DNA from: an uncultured Collinsella sp.
GTDB lineage: Bacteria > Actinomycetota > Coriobacteriia > Coriobacteriales > Coriobacteriaceae
DNA: 5,787 nt
Direction: 5' to 3'
Assembly: GCA_900547835.1 (NCBI GenBank)
Contig: URIJ01000130.1
Location: 1-5,787, forward strand
Below, in pieces: positions 1 to 5,678 of this stretch; the stretch's first letter is position 1; each line of letters begins with the position of its first letter. The translations under genes were made by a program, and so were the position numbers. The notes under the pieces are model-generated. The model was not told the origin of the DNA. It was given only the letters and a program-made list of their open reading frames with translations, and searched no databases.

Positions 1-14
1 GATAGGAAGTTTCC

Positions 15-1271
15 ATGGCATTGCAGTTTACAGAGCGCGAGTTCATTCCCGTGCTGCTTGGTGGCGACATCAACGCCTATTCGGTGGCGCGTGCCTTCTA
101 CGAGGAGTACCAGGTCAAGAGTCTGGTCTTTGGCAAGTATCAGACGGGTCCCGCGTACCGCAGCCAGATTATCGACTACACGCCCAACGTGGATATCGAT
201 ACCATGCCCGTGATGCTCAAAACCGTCAACGGCATTGCCCAAGCGCATGCCGATAAGACGATTGTCCTTGTGGGCTGTGGTGACAACTATGTTGCCCTCG
301 TGGCTCAGGCCAAGGATGCCCATGAGTTGGCGGATAACATCGTCGCGCCTTACGCTCCCTATAGCATGCTTGAGCAGTGCCAGAAGAAGGAGATCTTCTA
401 CGAGCTGTGCGAGAAGCATGGCGTGCCCTATCCGCACACGTTTACCTTTACCAAGGCGATGCTCAATGCCCAGGGTGAGGCGCCTGCCGAAGTGCTCGAC
501 CAGATCGATTTTCCCTACCCGATGATTCTGAAGCCTTCTGATGGCATCATGTGGTGGCAGCATGAGTTCGAGGGCCAGAAGAAGGCCTATGAGATTGCCG
601 ACCGCGCCGAGCTGGAACAGGTCATTCGCGATTCGTATGCCAGCGGCTACACCGACGACCTGATCTTGCAGGACCGCGTGCCCGGCAACGACGAGTACAT
701 GCGCGTGCTCACCAGCTATTCCGATCGCAACGGTAAGGTACGCATGATGTGCCTGGGCCACGTACTGCTCGAGGAGCATCAGCCCCATGGCGTTGGCAAC
801 CATGCCTGCATCATCACCGAACCCAACGACGAGCTCATGGGCGGCGTGCGCAAGCTGCTTGAGGACCTTCACTTTGTGGGCTATTCCAACTTTGACGTGA
901 AGTATGACGAGCGCGATGGCTCGTTTAAGTTCTTCGACTTCAACACCCGCCAGGGCCGCAGCAACTACTATGTCACCAACAGCGGCTTTAACGTTGCCAA
1001 GTATGTGGTGGACGAGTATGTGTTCAACCGCCCGTTTGAGCCGGAGTTTGTGACGGCGCAGGACGAGGCCCTGTGGATGGTCGTCCCCATGGGCGTCGTC
1101 GACAAGTACGTCAAGGATCCCGAGCTGCGCGCTAAGGTGCATCGCCTAGATAGGGAAGGCAAGGGCGCCGACCCTTCGTTTATGAAGGGCGACTTTGTCT
1201 TTAACCGCTGGCTGCGCATGTGGCACACCAAGCTGCGCCACTTTAAGCTGTTCAAGACGTATTACAAGTAG
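15..1271 (+). CDS. ATP-grasp carboxylate-amine ligase, probable D-aspartate ligase
   Basis: This 418-aa soluble protein has ATP-grasp architecture. A Rossmann-like N-terminal domain (about 1-115, with LLGGDINAYSVARAF near 14-28) precedes the ATP-binding part. MILKPSDG (170-177) carries the ATP-binding lysine, the QDRVPGNDEYMR stretch (219-230) supplies the acidic residues usual for the adenine/ribose region, and FFDFNTRQGRSN (306-317) corresponds to the metal-binding D/E-x-N-x-R end of the fold. Characterised relatives such as Enterococcus faecium D-aspartate ligase activate the beta-carboxylate of D-Asp with ATP and join it to the side-chain amine of the third stem-peptide residue of peptidoglycan precursors in the cytoplasm. 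The racemase gene directly downstream supports this role. The start is chosen from AGGAAG at 4-9, five bases before the ATG. Family assignment is strong. D-Asp as substrate is inferred; another amino acid or peptide ligase activity is possible. The upstream promoter lies outside the window. Confidence 0.85.
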   Translation: MALQFTEREFIPVLLGGDINAYSVARAFYEEYQVKSLVFGKYQTGPAYRSQIIDYTPNVDIDTMPVMLKTVNGIAQAHADKTIVLVGCGDNYVALVAQAKDAHELADNIVAPYAPYSMLEQCQKKEIFYELCEKHGVPYPHTFTFTKAMLNAQGEAPAEVLDQIDFPYPMILKPSDGIMWWQHEFEGQKKAYEIADRAELEQVIRDSYASGYTDDLILQDRVPGNDEYMRVLTSYSDRNGKVRMMCLGHVLLEEHQPHGVGNHACIITEPNDELMGGVRKLLEDLHFVGYSNFDVKYDERDGSFKFFDFNTRQGRSNYYVTNSGFNVAKYVVDEYVFNRPFEPEFVTAQDEALWMVVPMGVVDKYVKDPELRAKVHRLDREGKGADPSFMKGDFVFNRWLRMWHTKLRHFKLFKTYYK

Positions 1272-1280
1272 ATGAGCGCG

Positions 1281-1310
1281 GCGCCCGTCCGGTTTGCATC
1301 GGGCGGGCGC
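1281..1310. other. GC-rich hairpin between the ligase and racemase genes
   Basis: Arms at 1281-1291 and 1300-1310 are complementary over 11 positions with one T:G wobble (1288/1303), around an 8-base loop GTTTGCAT. The hairpin starts 10 bases after the ligase stop codon. No T-run follows, so it is not a standard intrinsic terminator. It could stabilise the 3' end of the ligase mRNA or cause pausing. It overlaps the putative -35 region of the racemase promoter. Confidence 0.5.
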
Positions 1311-1320
1311 GGGTATGATA
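1293..1320 (+). promoter_or_regulatory. Probable promoter for the racemase gene
   Basis: TATGAT at 1314-1319 matches the -10 consensus at five of six positions. TTTGCA at 1293-1298 is a weaker -35 candidate (four of six) with a shortish 15-bp spacer. Transcription would start near 1326, leaving a leader of about 30 bases before the racemase ATG. It would let the racemase be expressed independently of the ligase. The call rests on consensus matching alone. Confidence 0.45.
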
Positions 1321-1321
1321 C

Positions 1322-1333
1322 GCGCAATTGCGC
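1322..1333. repeat. Perfect 12-bp palindrome at the putative transcription start
   Basis: GCGCAATTGCGC reads the same on both strands and lies two bases after the -10 element, covering the expected transcription start. This is where a repressor operator could sit, but no regulator is encoded nearby and short GC palindromes arise by chance in such DNA. Confidence 0.3.
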
Positions 1334-1343
1334 AAGCGTCACC

Positions 1344-1350
1344 AAGGAGG
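1344..1350 (+). promoter_or_regulatory. Ribosome binding site that fixes the racemase start
   Basis: AAGGAGG is a near-perfect Shine-Dalgarno sequence five bases before the ATG at 1356. It favours this start over the in-frame ATG at 1272, which directly abuts the ligase stop codon and would translate through the hairpin and promoter region. Confidence 0.85.
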
Positions 1351-1355
1351 CGGCG

Positions 1356-2102
1356 ATGGAAAAGCTGGGAGTTATCGGCGGCATGGGCGCCGAGGCCACG
1401 TCGTATTACTACGACCAGGTGGTGCGTCATACGGCTGCTGCCTGCGATCAGGAACATATCGACATGGTGGTGCTCTCCAAGTCGACCATGCCCGACCGCA
1501 CGTTGGCCATTAAGACCGGCGAGCATGCCAAGCTGCTGGCGACCATGAAAGAGTGTGCCCAGGCACTCGAGTCGCTGGGCTGTGCGCACATTGCCATTCC
1601 CTGCAACACGTCGCACTACTTCTACGACCAGATCCAGTCGTTTACGAAGGTGCCGATTATCCACATGCCGCGTGAGTCGGTGCGCTATGCTCTGGCCGGT
1701 GCGGTGATGGGGGAGTGCGAGTTCGACCCCAACCTGAGTATGCCGGCCGAGCCGGTGCACAAGATTGGCATTATGGGAACCGATGGAACCGTGGGCGCGG
1801 GCGTCTACGGACGCGAATGTAAGGCTGCGGGTGTTGAGGTTGTCTATCCCAGCGAGAAACGTCAGAACGATGTGATGTCGCTTATCTACGATGATGTGAA
1901 GGCCGGACGTGAGCCCGATATGGATAAGTTCGACCGCGTGATGTGGGAGTTCGCCCGTAGCGGCTGCGACCGCGTCATTCTGGCCTGCACCGAGCTATCG
2001 GTGCTGCAAAAGTACCGAGAGATGCCCGAGATCACCCTCGACGCCATGGATGTCCTGGTGCGCGAATCCATCATCCGCAGCGGCGTCCCCTACCGCCTCT
2101 AG
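1356..2102 (+). CDS. Aspartate/glutamate racemase family protein, probable aspartate racemase
   Basis: This 248-aa protein shows the hallmarks of the cofactor-independent Asp/Glu racemase family: an N-terminal glycine motif GVIGGMG (5-11) and the two cysteine motifs that supply the paired acid/base thiols, IPCNTSH (81-87, Cys83) and LACTELS (209-215, Cys211). With both cysteines present it should be catalytically competent, interconverting L- and D-aspartate in the cytoplasm. The upstream neighbour is a D-aspartate-ligase-like ATP-grasp enzyme, and a similar ligase-racemase pairing is known in enterococci, so the likely job is supplying D-Asp for peptidoglycan cross-bridges. The start at 1356 is set by AAGGAGG at 1344-1350; a longer reading from 1272 adds 28 residues with no family resemblance. 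It may be read both from the ligase promoter and from its own promoter near 1293-1320. Glutamate racemase activity, or a broad-specificity role, is the main alternative. Confidence 0.88.
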   Translation: MEKLGVIGGMGAEATSYYYDQVVRHTAAACDQEHIDMVVLSKSTMPDRTLAIKTGEHAKLLATMKECAQALESLGCAHIAIPCNTSHYFYDQIQSFTKVPIIHMPRESVRYALAGAVMGECEFDPNLSMPAEPVHKIGIMGTDGTVGAGVYGRECKAAGVEVVYPSEKRQNDVMSLIYDDVKAGREPDMDKFDRVMWEFARSGCDRVILACTELSVLQKYREMPEITLDAMDVLVRESIIRSGVPYRL

Positions 2103-2125
2103 CTTCCGACCCGCCAAAAAGGGAC

Positions 2126-2153
2126 AGGTTTATTTTGGTAGGTTTTATCTGGT
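2126..2153. repeat. Abutting 14-bp imperfect tandem repeat, REP-like intergenic sequence
   Basis: AGGTTTATTTTGGT (2126-2139) is followed immediately by AGGTTTTATCTGGT (2140-2153), 11 of 14 positions identical. The block is preceded by AAAAAGGGACAGG and is AT-rich against a GC-rich background. It sits between the racemase stop codon and the terminator. The GGGACAGG-TTTATTTTGG head resembles intergenic repeats I associate with Coriobacteriia genomes; copy number cannot be checked here. Confidence 0.5.
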
Positions 2154-2161
2154 GAAACAGT

Positions 2162-2199
2162 AAAGGCTTCGGCTCGTTTGGTGCGAGCCGAAGCCTTTT
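2162..2199. terminator. Bidirectional intrinsic terminator between convergent units
   Basis: A perfect 15-bp stem (2162-2176 with 2184-2198) surrounds a 7-base loop TTTGGTG. On the plus strand the stem ends in TTTT (2196-2199). On the minus strand it ends in TTT, then ACTGTTT. The outer A:T pairs supply U-runs in both directions. It lies 59 bases after the racemase stop and 29 bases beyond the ecfT stop, as expected for a shared terminator of convergent operons. Confidence 0.9.
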
Positions 2200-2227
2200 G
2201 CGTTGGGTGGTTGCTGTCGGTGGCGAA

Positions 2228-2974
2228 CTAGAACAGGAAGCCGATGGCGATGAGGGCGATGCTGACGATGAGCACGGCGATGTCCAGGCCCTTGATGGGG
2301 TAGCGCTTGTACGAGCTGGCGCGCGTACGCAGATAGAAGCCGCGCTGTTCTGCCGCCAAGGCTGTGGCATCGGTCTTGCCCACGCTCGAGATGAGCAGCG
2401 GCACGCACAGTGGCAGCATGAGCTTAAGCTTCTTGATGGGGTTCTTGGTGTCGTACTCGACGCCGCGTGCGGTCTGCGCCTCCATGATGGCGTTCATCTC
2501 CTGACCAAACACCGGCACAAAGCGCAGCGCCGTGGTAAAGGTGAAGGCATAGCGATACGGCACGTGCAGCACCTCGACGCAGGCGTTGGCAAGGTCGTTG
2601 AGTTTGGTCACCATGAGCATGAGGATGAGTGGTAACGCCACGCCCAGTAGGCGCAGACAGGCCTTCGATCCTGTGATGAGGCCCGTGTCGGTGATAAAGC
2701 CCCACACCACGTTGCCATCGCGCATAAAGGCCAGCTGGAGCACCAGCATGATAAGCGCGAGCGGGATCAGCAACTTGAGCAGCGAGAACAGACGGTCGAC
2801 GACGCCGGCATAGGCACCCAGCGCAAGGGTGAGTGCCAAAAAGCCCAGCAGCGCCACGTAGGTGTCGGACAAGAAGATGCCGACGATGATGGCGGCGGCG
2901 AGGCCCAGTTTGACGACGGGGTTCAGGCGATGCAGCAGCGTGTCACCCGGCATGTAGTCGATGACGTTAACCAC
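2228..2974 (-). CDS. ecfT: ECF transporter transmembrane (T) component
   Basis: This 248-aa integral membrane protein is the scaffold that links the ATPases to the substrate-binding subunit in ECF importers. Hydrophobic segments lie near residues 22-36, 38-58, 63-83, 103-123 and 231-247. The long cytoplasmic coupling region contains the two short Ala-Arg-Gly-type motifs typical of the family: QTARGVEY (about 167-174) and AAEQRGFYL (about 207-215). The second has Gln in place of Ala before Arg-Gly. Length and the N-terminal YMPGDTLLHRLNP motif fit EcfT/CbiQ. The chosen start is GTG at 2974, ten bases after AAGGAG and overlapping the end of the ATPase gene by 8 bp, which implies translational coupling. 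An ATG at 3007 would add 11 residues but lies upstream of that ribosome binding site and deeper in the ATPase gene. It is the last gene of the unit; the terminator follows. Confidence 0.9.
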   Translation of the reverse strand: MVNVIDYMPGDTLLHRLNPVVKLGLAAAIIVGIFLSDTYVALLGFLALTLALGAYAGVVDRLFSLLKLLIPLALIMLVLQLAFMRDGNVVWGFITDTGLITGSKACLRLLGVALPLILMLMVTKLNDLANACVEVLHVPYRYAFTFTTALRFVPVFGQEMNAIMEAQTARGVEYDTKNPIKKLKLMLPLCVPLLISSVGKTDATALAAEQRGFYLRTRASSYKRYPIKGLDIAVLIVSIALIAIGFLF

Positions 2975-4718
2975 GGTGGACCATCTCCTTGGTAATTCGA
3001 ACGACATCGGAGACCTCGCTCACCTGTGTAAAGGCGGGTGAGACGTTGGATGCCAGACGGCGCGAGAGTTCGATGACCTGGGGCGGCTCAACGTAGGCAC
3101 GCCGCATGAGATCGATGTTCGAGAACAGCTCGTGCGTGCGGCCGCGGTCGAGGATGCGACCGTCGGCCATTACCACAATGCGCTCGGCAAAATCCGAGAC
3201 GACTTCCATATCGTGGCAGACCATGATTACGGCGCAGCCACGCTCGGCCATGGTACGCACCGTTTCCATGACGGTCATGCACTCGCGGTAATCAAGGCCG
3301 CTCGTGGGCTCGTCGAGCACCACGATTTTGGGCTCTACGACCACGACGGAGGCGAGTGCCACCATTTGTCGCTGGCCGCGCGAAAGCGAGAAAGGCGCCT
3401 CGTCGGCCGGCAAGCCAAAGCGGTCGATGACGAGTTGGGCACGACGCAGAGCCTCGGCGCGGTCCATGCCGCCAAGCTCCAAGCCAAAGGCGACCTCGTC
3501 GAGCACGGTGTCCTTGCAGATTTGACGGTCAGGGTTTTGGAAGAGGGTTGCGACCTCGCGGGCAATGCGGCTCGTGGGGACGGTTGCAGTATCCAGTCCC
3601 GTGACGCGCACGCTGCCCGAGGCGGGCTTGAGCAGACCCGTGAGCAGCTTGGTGAGCGTGGTCTTGCCGGCACCGTTCTGGCCGACGATGCCCACGAGCT
3701 CGCCGGGATAGAGCGTCAGGCTAAGGTCGTGTACGGCGGCGCCGCCATTGGGATAGGCAAACTCAACATGGTCGAAGGTGAGTACGGGTTCTGCGTCCTT
3801 GGCATGAGGGCGCAACGACGGTGCATGCGGGGAACCGGCGGGCGCCTGGGCTTCGATGGCCGCGTGTGCGGGGTCGACGATGTCCGAAATCAGGCGCTCG
3901 GCCTCATCGACATCCAAGCAAGGGGTGCCGCTTACCAGGCCATCGGTTTGGAGGCTATTGAAGATACGCGTGACGCGAGGGCAGTCGACGCCGATGGCAC
4001 GGAGCTCGTCGGTATGCGCGAAGACCTCGTGTGGCTCGCCCTGCAGCGCGATTTCGCCATGGTTGAGCACGAGCACGCGGTTGCAATACTCCGAGAGCAG
4101 GGCGACCTTTTGCTCAACGACGACGATGGTGATTCCAAGTGCGCGGTTTGCCTCACGCAGCGTCTCGAAAACCAACGTGGAGCTGGCGGGGTCGAGTGCC
4201 GCGGTGGGCTCGTCGAGAACCAAGACGCGCGGACGCATGGCGAGGATGGCGGCGATGGCTACCTTTTGCTTCTGTCCGCCCGAGAGGGTGGCGATCTCGC
4301 GGTCGCGCAGGTCGCTGATGCCGACGGTCTCGAGCGTTTCGCTCACGCGCTGCTCGATCTGGTCGTGGGGAACGCCAAAGTTCTCGAGGCCAAAGAGCAT
4401 CTCGTCCTCGACGACCGAGGCGACCATCTGCGTGTCGATGTCCTGCAACACGCTGCCGACGATCTGCGACACATCGGTGAGCGAGACTTCGCAGGTGTCG
4501 TGGCCGTCAACCATGACGGACCCAAAGAACGTGCCGGTGTAGTGGTGGGGCACGGCACCCGACAGGCAGGCGGCAAGCGTGGACTTGCCGGCGCCCGAGG
4601 GCCCGATGATGCCGATGAAATCTCCTTTGTTCACGTCGAGCGAGATGTGCTTAAGCGCCTGCTCGGTCTGCGTGCCATAGGAGAACGAGACATCGTCGAC
4701 GTTGATGATCGTTTCCAT
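2967..4718 (-). CDS. ECF transporter ATPase, two fused ABC domains (EcfA1-EcfA2 type)
   Basis: This 583-aa cytoplasmic protein holds two ABC ATPase domains that would energise import through EcfT. Domain 1 has Walker A GPSGAGKST (39-47), Q-loop LQDIDTQ (91-97), signature LSGGQKQ (145-151) and Walker B VLVLDEP (165-171). Domain 2 has GQNGAGKTT (346-354), the ECF-typical Q-loop FQNPDRQ (393-399), signature LSRGQRQ (445-451), Walker B IVVLDEP (465-471) and switch His502. An Ala/Pro-rich linker (about 285-310) joins them. Domain 1 has Gln203 (VVVEQK) where the switch histidine is expected, suggesting unequal ATP sites. Fused A components are known in dedicated ECF systems, often for vitamins or metals. 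Here the upstream S subunit looks like TrpP, so tryptophan is the inferred cargo. The start at 4718 follows AAAGG (4728-4724). The gene overlaps ecfT and is separated from the S gene by 212 bases containing palindromic repeats. Confidence 0.92.
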   Translation of the reverse strand: METIINVDDVSFSYGTQTEQALKHISLDVNKGDFIGIIGPSGAGKSTLAACLSGAVPHHYTGTFFGSVMVDGHDTCEVSLTDVSQIVGSVLQDIDTQMVASVVEDEMLFGLENFGVPHDQIEQRVSETLETVGISDLRDREIATLSGGQKQKVAIAAILAMRPRVLVLDEPTAALDPASSTLVFETLREANRALGITIVVVEQKVALLSEYCNRVLVLNHGEIALQGEPHEVFAHTDELRAIGVDCPRVTRIFNSLQTDGLVSGTPCLDVDEAERLISDIVDPAHAAIEAQAPAGSPHAPSLRPHAKDAEPVLTFDHVEFAYPNGGAAVHDLSLTLYPGELVGIVGQNGAGKTTLTKLLTGLLKPASGSVRVTGLDTATVPTSRIAREVATLFQNPDRQICKDTVLDEVAFGLELGGMDRAEALRRAQLVIDRFGLPADEAPFSLSRGQRQMVALASVVVVEPKIVVLDEPTSGLDYRECMTVMETVRTMAERGCAVIMVCHDMEVVSDFAERIVVMADGRILDRGRTHELFSNIDLMRRAYVEPPQVIELSRRLASNVSPAFTQVSEVSDVVRITKEMVHRG

Positions 4719-4736
4719 GGATACCTTTCATAGTCA

Positions 4737-4780
4737 TTGGGGACGTTCTTTAATGACTAGTCGTTTAAGAACGTCCCCAA
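4737..4780. repeat. 44-bp REP-like palindrome upstream of the ATPase gene
   Basis: The two 22-base halves are complementary at 20 of 22 positions around a centre at 4758/4759. The outer 14 bases of each arm are perfect (TTGGGGACGTTCTT at 4737-4750 against 4767-4780) and the core GACTAGTC (4755-4762) is itself palindromic. The element ends 8 bases before the ATPase ribosome binding site on the minus strand. Compactness, symmetry and intergenic position resemble REP elements mobilised by RAYT-type transposases. No transposase is present, so that origin is inference. Confidence 0.75.
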
Positions 4781-4823
4781 AAGCTCGTTGTTTGGGACAG
4801 TCTTTGGTGGTGAAGTACGGAGA

Positions 4824-4924
4824 CGGCTTTACGAGGTGCCCCAGGTTGGCGCGAAAGAGGAACGAAGCGTACTTGGGTACGCGAGCGACGAATGAACGCC
4901 AAGATGGGGTGGCTCGTAAAGCCG
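4824..4924. repeat. 101-bp nested inverted repeat between the S and ATPase genes
   Basis: The outer arms CGGCTTTACGAG (4824-4835) and CTCGTAAAGCCG (4913-4924) pair perfectly over 12 bp. Further in, 4839-4843 pairs with 4905-4909 and 4846-4851 pairs with 4897-4902. At the centre, GCGTAC and GTACGC (4867-4872, 4877-4882) form a perfect hairpin with loop TTGG, concentric to within one base. The element begins 6 bases after the S-gene stop codon in the minus-strand direction. It has no U-run, so it is not a typical terminator. It could be an intergenic repeat or an mRNA processing or stability element. No known RNA family is recognised. Confidence 0.7.
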
Positions 4925-4930
4925 AGCAGG

Positions 4931-5503
4931 TTAGTTGAGCTTAAGGGCCTTCTGGATGGGCATGTAGAGGGCGCCGACCAGAATGGCGTTAAAGACGGCG
5001 GTCATGGCGACGACGGGCAACATGGCGGCGGCGAGCTCGCCTACCACGCCGAGCATGGCCATCTTGATGACCATGAAGATGACGCCGGAGACAAAGGTGG
5101 TCAGGAAGGTTGCGACAATGGCGATGGCGGGCTTGACCTGACCGTTCTTGCCGGCGGCGTTGACGATGCCGGCCATGAGCATGGCGGCGATGCCCTCGGC
5201 GGCAAAATCGACGAACGGCGAAGTAGTGGTGATCTGGATCACGGCAGCCGAGATGAGGCCAATGACGAGCGCCTGACCGATGTTGGGGCGAACGACCAGG
5301 ATGGTGAGGCAGAAGGCCGAGATGATGAACTCGGGGCTGATCATGCCGCCCGAGATGCCCGAGATTGCCTTGCCGACGGTGAAGTTGAGGATGAAGCCGG
5401 CGGCGAGCAGGATGGCGAGCAGGACGAGGGCGCGGACATCGAGTTTGCCGCGGTCGGCGGTCTGGACGGTGCGGGGCTGGGCGGCGGTGGTGTTCTGAGA
5501 CAT
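4931..5503 (-). CDS. trpP: ECF transporter substrate-binding (S) component, probable tryptophan transporter
   Basis: This 190-aa hydrophobic protein has about six membrane segments, near residues 24-44, 56-71, 76-92, 103-116, 124-151 and 156-182, after a short polar N-terminus. Size and layout fit ECF S components. Segments such as GGMISPEFI (52-60), ITTTSPFVDFAAEG (91-104), TFLTTFVSG (132-140) and MLPVVAMTAVFNAILV (161-176) resemble the TrpP/YhaG tryptophan transporter family by eye. Substrate assignment is greatly strengthened by the upstream leader peptide with three consecutive Trp codons and a terminator. It would capture tryptophan at the membrane and work with the downstream ATPase and EcfT. 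The start at 5503 follows AAAGGA (5517-5512) at an 8-base spacing; an upstream in-frame ATG at 5533 lacks a comparable site. Another aromatic compound, such as a tryptophan precursor, remains possible. Confidence 0.82.
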   Translation of the reverse strand: MSQNTTAAQPRTVQTADRGKLDVRALVLLAILLAAGFILNFTVGKAISGISGGMISPEFIISAFCLTILVVRPNIGQALVIGLISAAVIQITTTSPFVDFAAEGIAAMLMAGIVNAAGKNGQVKPAIAIVATFLTTFVSGVIFMVIKMAMLGVVGELAAAMLPVVAMTAVFNAILVGALYMPIQKALKLN

Positions 5504-5548
5504 GGTGAAAATCCTTTCGGAAGGGGAGTGCAAGAGAAAAGCGGAGGC

Positions 5549-5678
5549 GCGTGATGCGAATGCGATCGGGCTCGAGATAGAAAAAGGCCCCCGGTCGAAA
5601 CCGGAGGCCTTCCAATCACCTAGAGCGCAAAAACAGGCGTGAGGGACTCACTGTCGACCGATCGTATTCGCATCACGC
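5549..5678 (-). repeat. Long-range 21-nt inverted repeat enclosing the leader terminator
   Basis: Segment 5658-5678, which encodes the leader from the last base of the third Trp codon through the following Arg-Asp-Ala-Asn-Thr-Ile and into Gly, is complementary to 5549-5569 at 20 of 21 positions; the one mismatch is within ACG against TGC. The 88 bases between the arms contain the leader stop codon and the terminator. The downstream arm lies between the terminator and the S-gene ribosome binding site, so it exists only in readthrough transcripts. Confidence 0.85.
5581..5611 (-). terminator. Intrinsic terminator (attenuator) in the leader of the Trp transporter operon
   Basis: On the minus strand AAGGCCTCCGGT (5611-5600) pairs with ACCGGGGGCCTT (5595-5584) in a 12-bp stem with one G:U pair, closed by a TTCG tetraloop. 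A run of five U residues (5585-5581) follows. It lies 36 bases after the leader stop codon and about 80 bases before the S-gene start, the expected place for an attenuator. Confidence 0.9.

Noticed and set aside
1281..1310. Intrinsic terminator after the ligase gene
   Set aside because: The stem is strong but is followed by GGGTATG rather than a T-run, so it was listed only as a hairpin.
1272..1355. Upstream ATG extension of the racemase
   Set aside because: The added 28 residues do not fit the family and are encoded by the hairpin and promoter region; ATG 1356 has a near-perfect Shine-Dalgarno.
1146..1760. 204-codon minus-strand open frame opposite the ligase and racemase genes
   Set aside because: It spans the end of one well-supported gene and the start of another, with no recognisable domain.
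3132..4733. 533-codon open frame on the plus strand antisense to the ATPase gene
   Set aside because: It mirrors the whole ABC ATPase gene, its protein is rich in low-complexity Asp/Gly/Glu/His with no domain, and it has no convincing ribosome binding site. It is a shadow of GC-rich codon use.
4824..4924. tRNA or known small RNA gene
   Set aside because: The nested hairpins do not form a cloverleaf, there is no tRNA 3' end or anticodon arm, and no known RNA family was recognised.
4702..4938. 78-codon plus-strand frame across the intergenic repeats
   Set aside because: It begins inside the ATPase gene antisense and runs through two palindromes; its composition follows the repeats and it lacks a ribosome binding site.
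5504..5533. Upstream ATG extension of the S protein
   Set aside because: The ten extra residues include the Shine-Dalgarno sequence of the ATG at 5503, which has the proper spacing.
4892..5554. 220-codon plus-strand open frame opposite the S gene
   Set aside because: The predicted protein is a Gly/Asp/Glu/His-rich string typical of the antisense of a membrane protein gene in GC-rich DNA.
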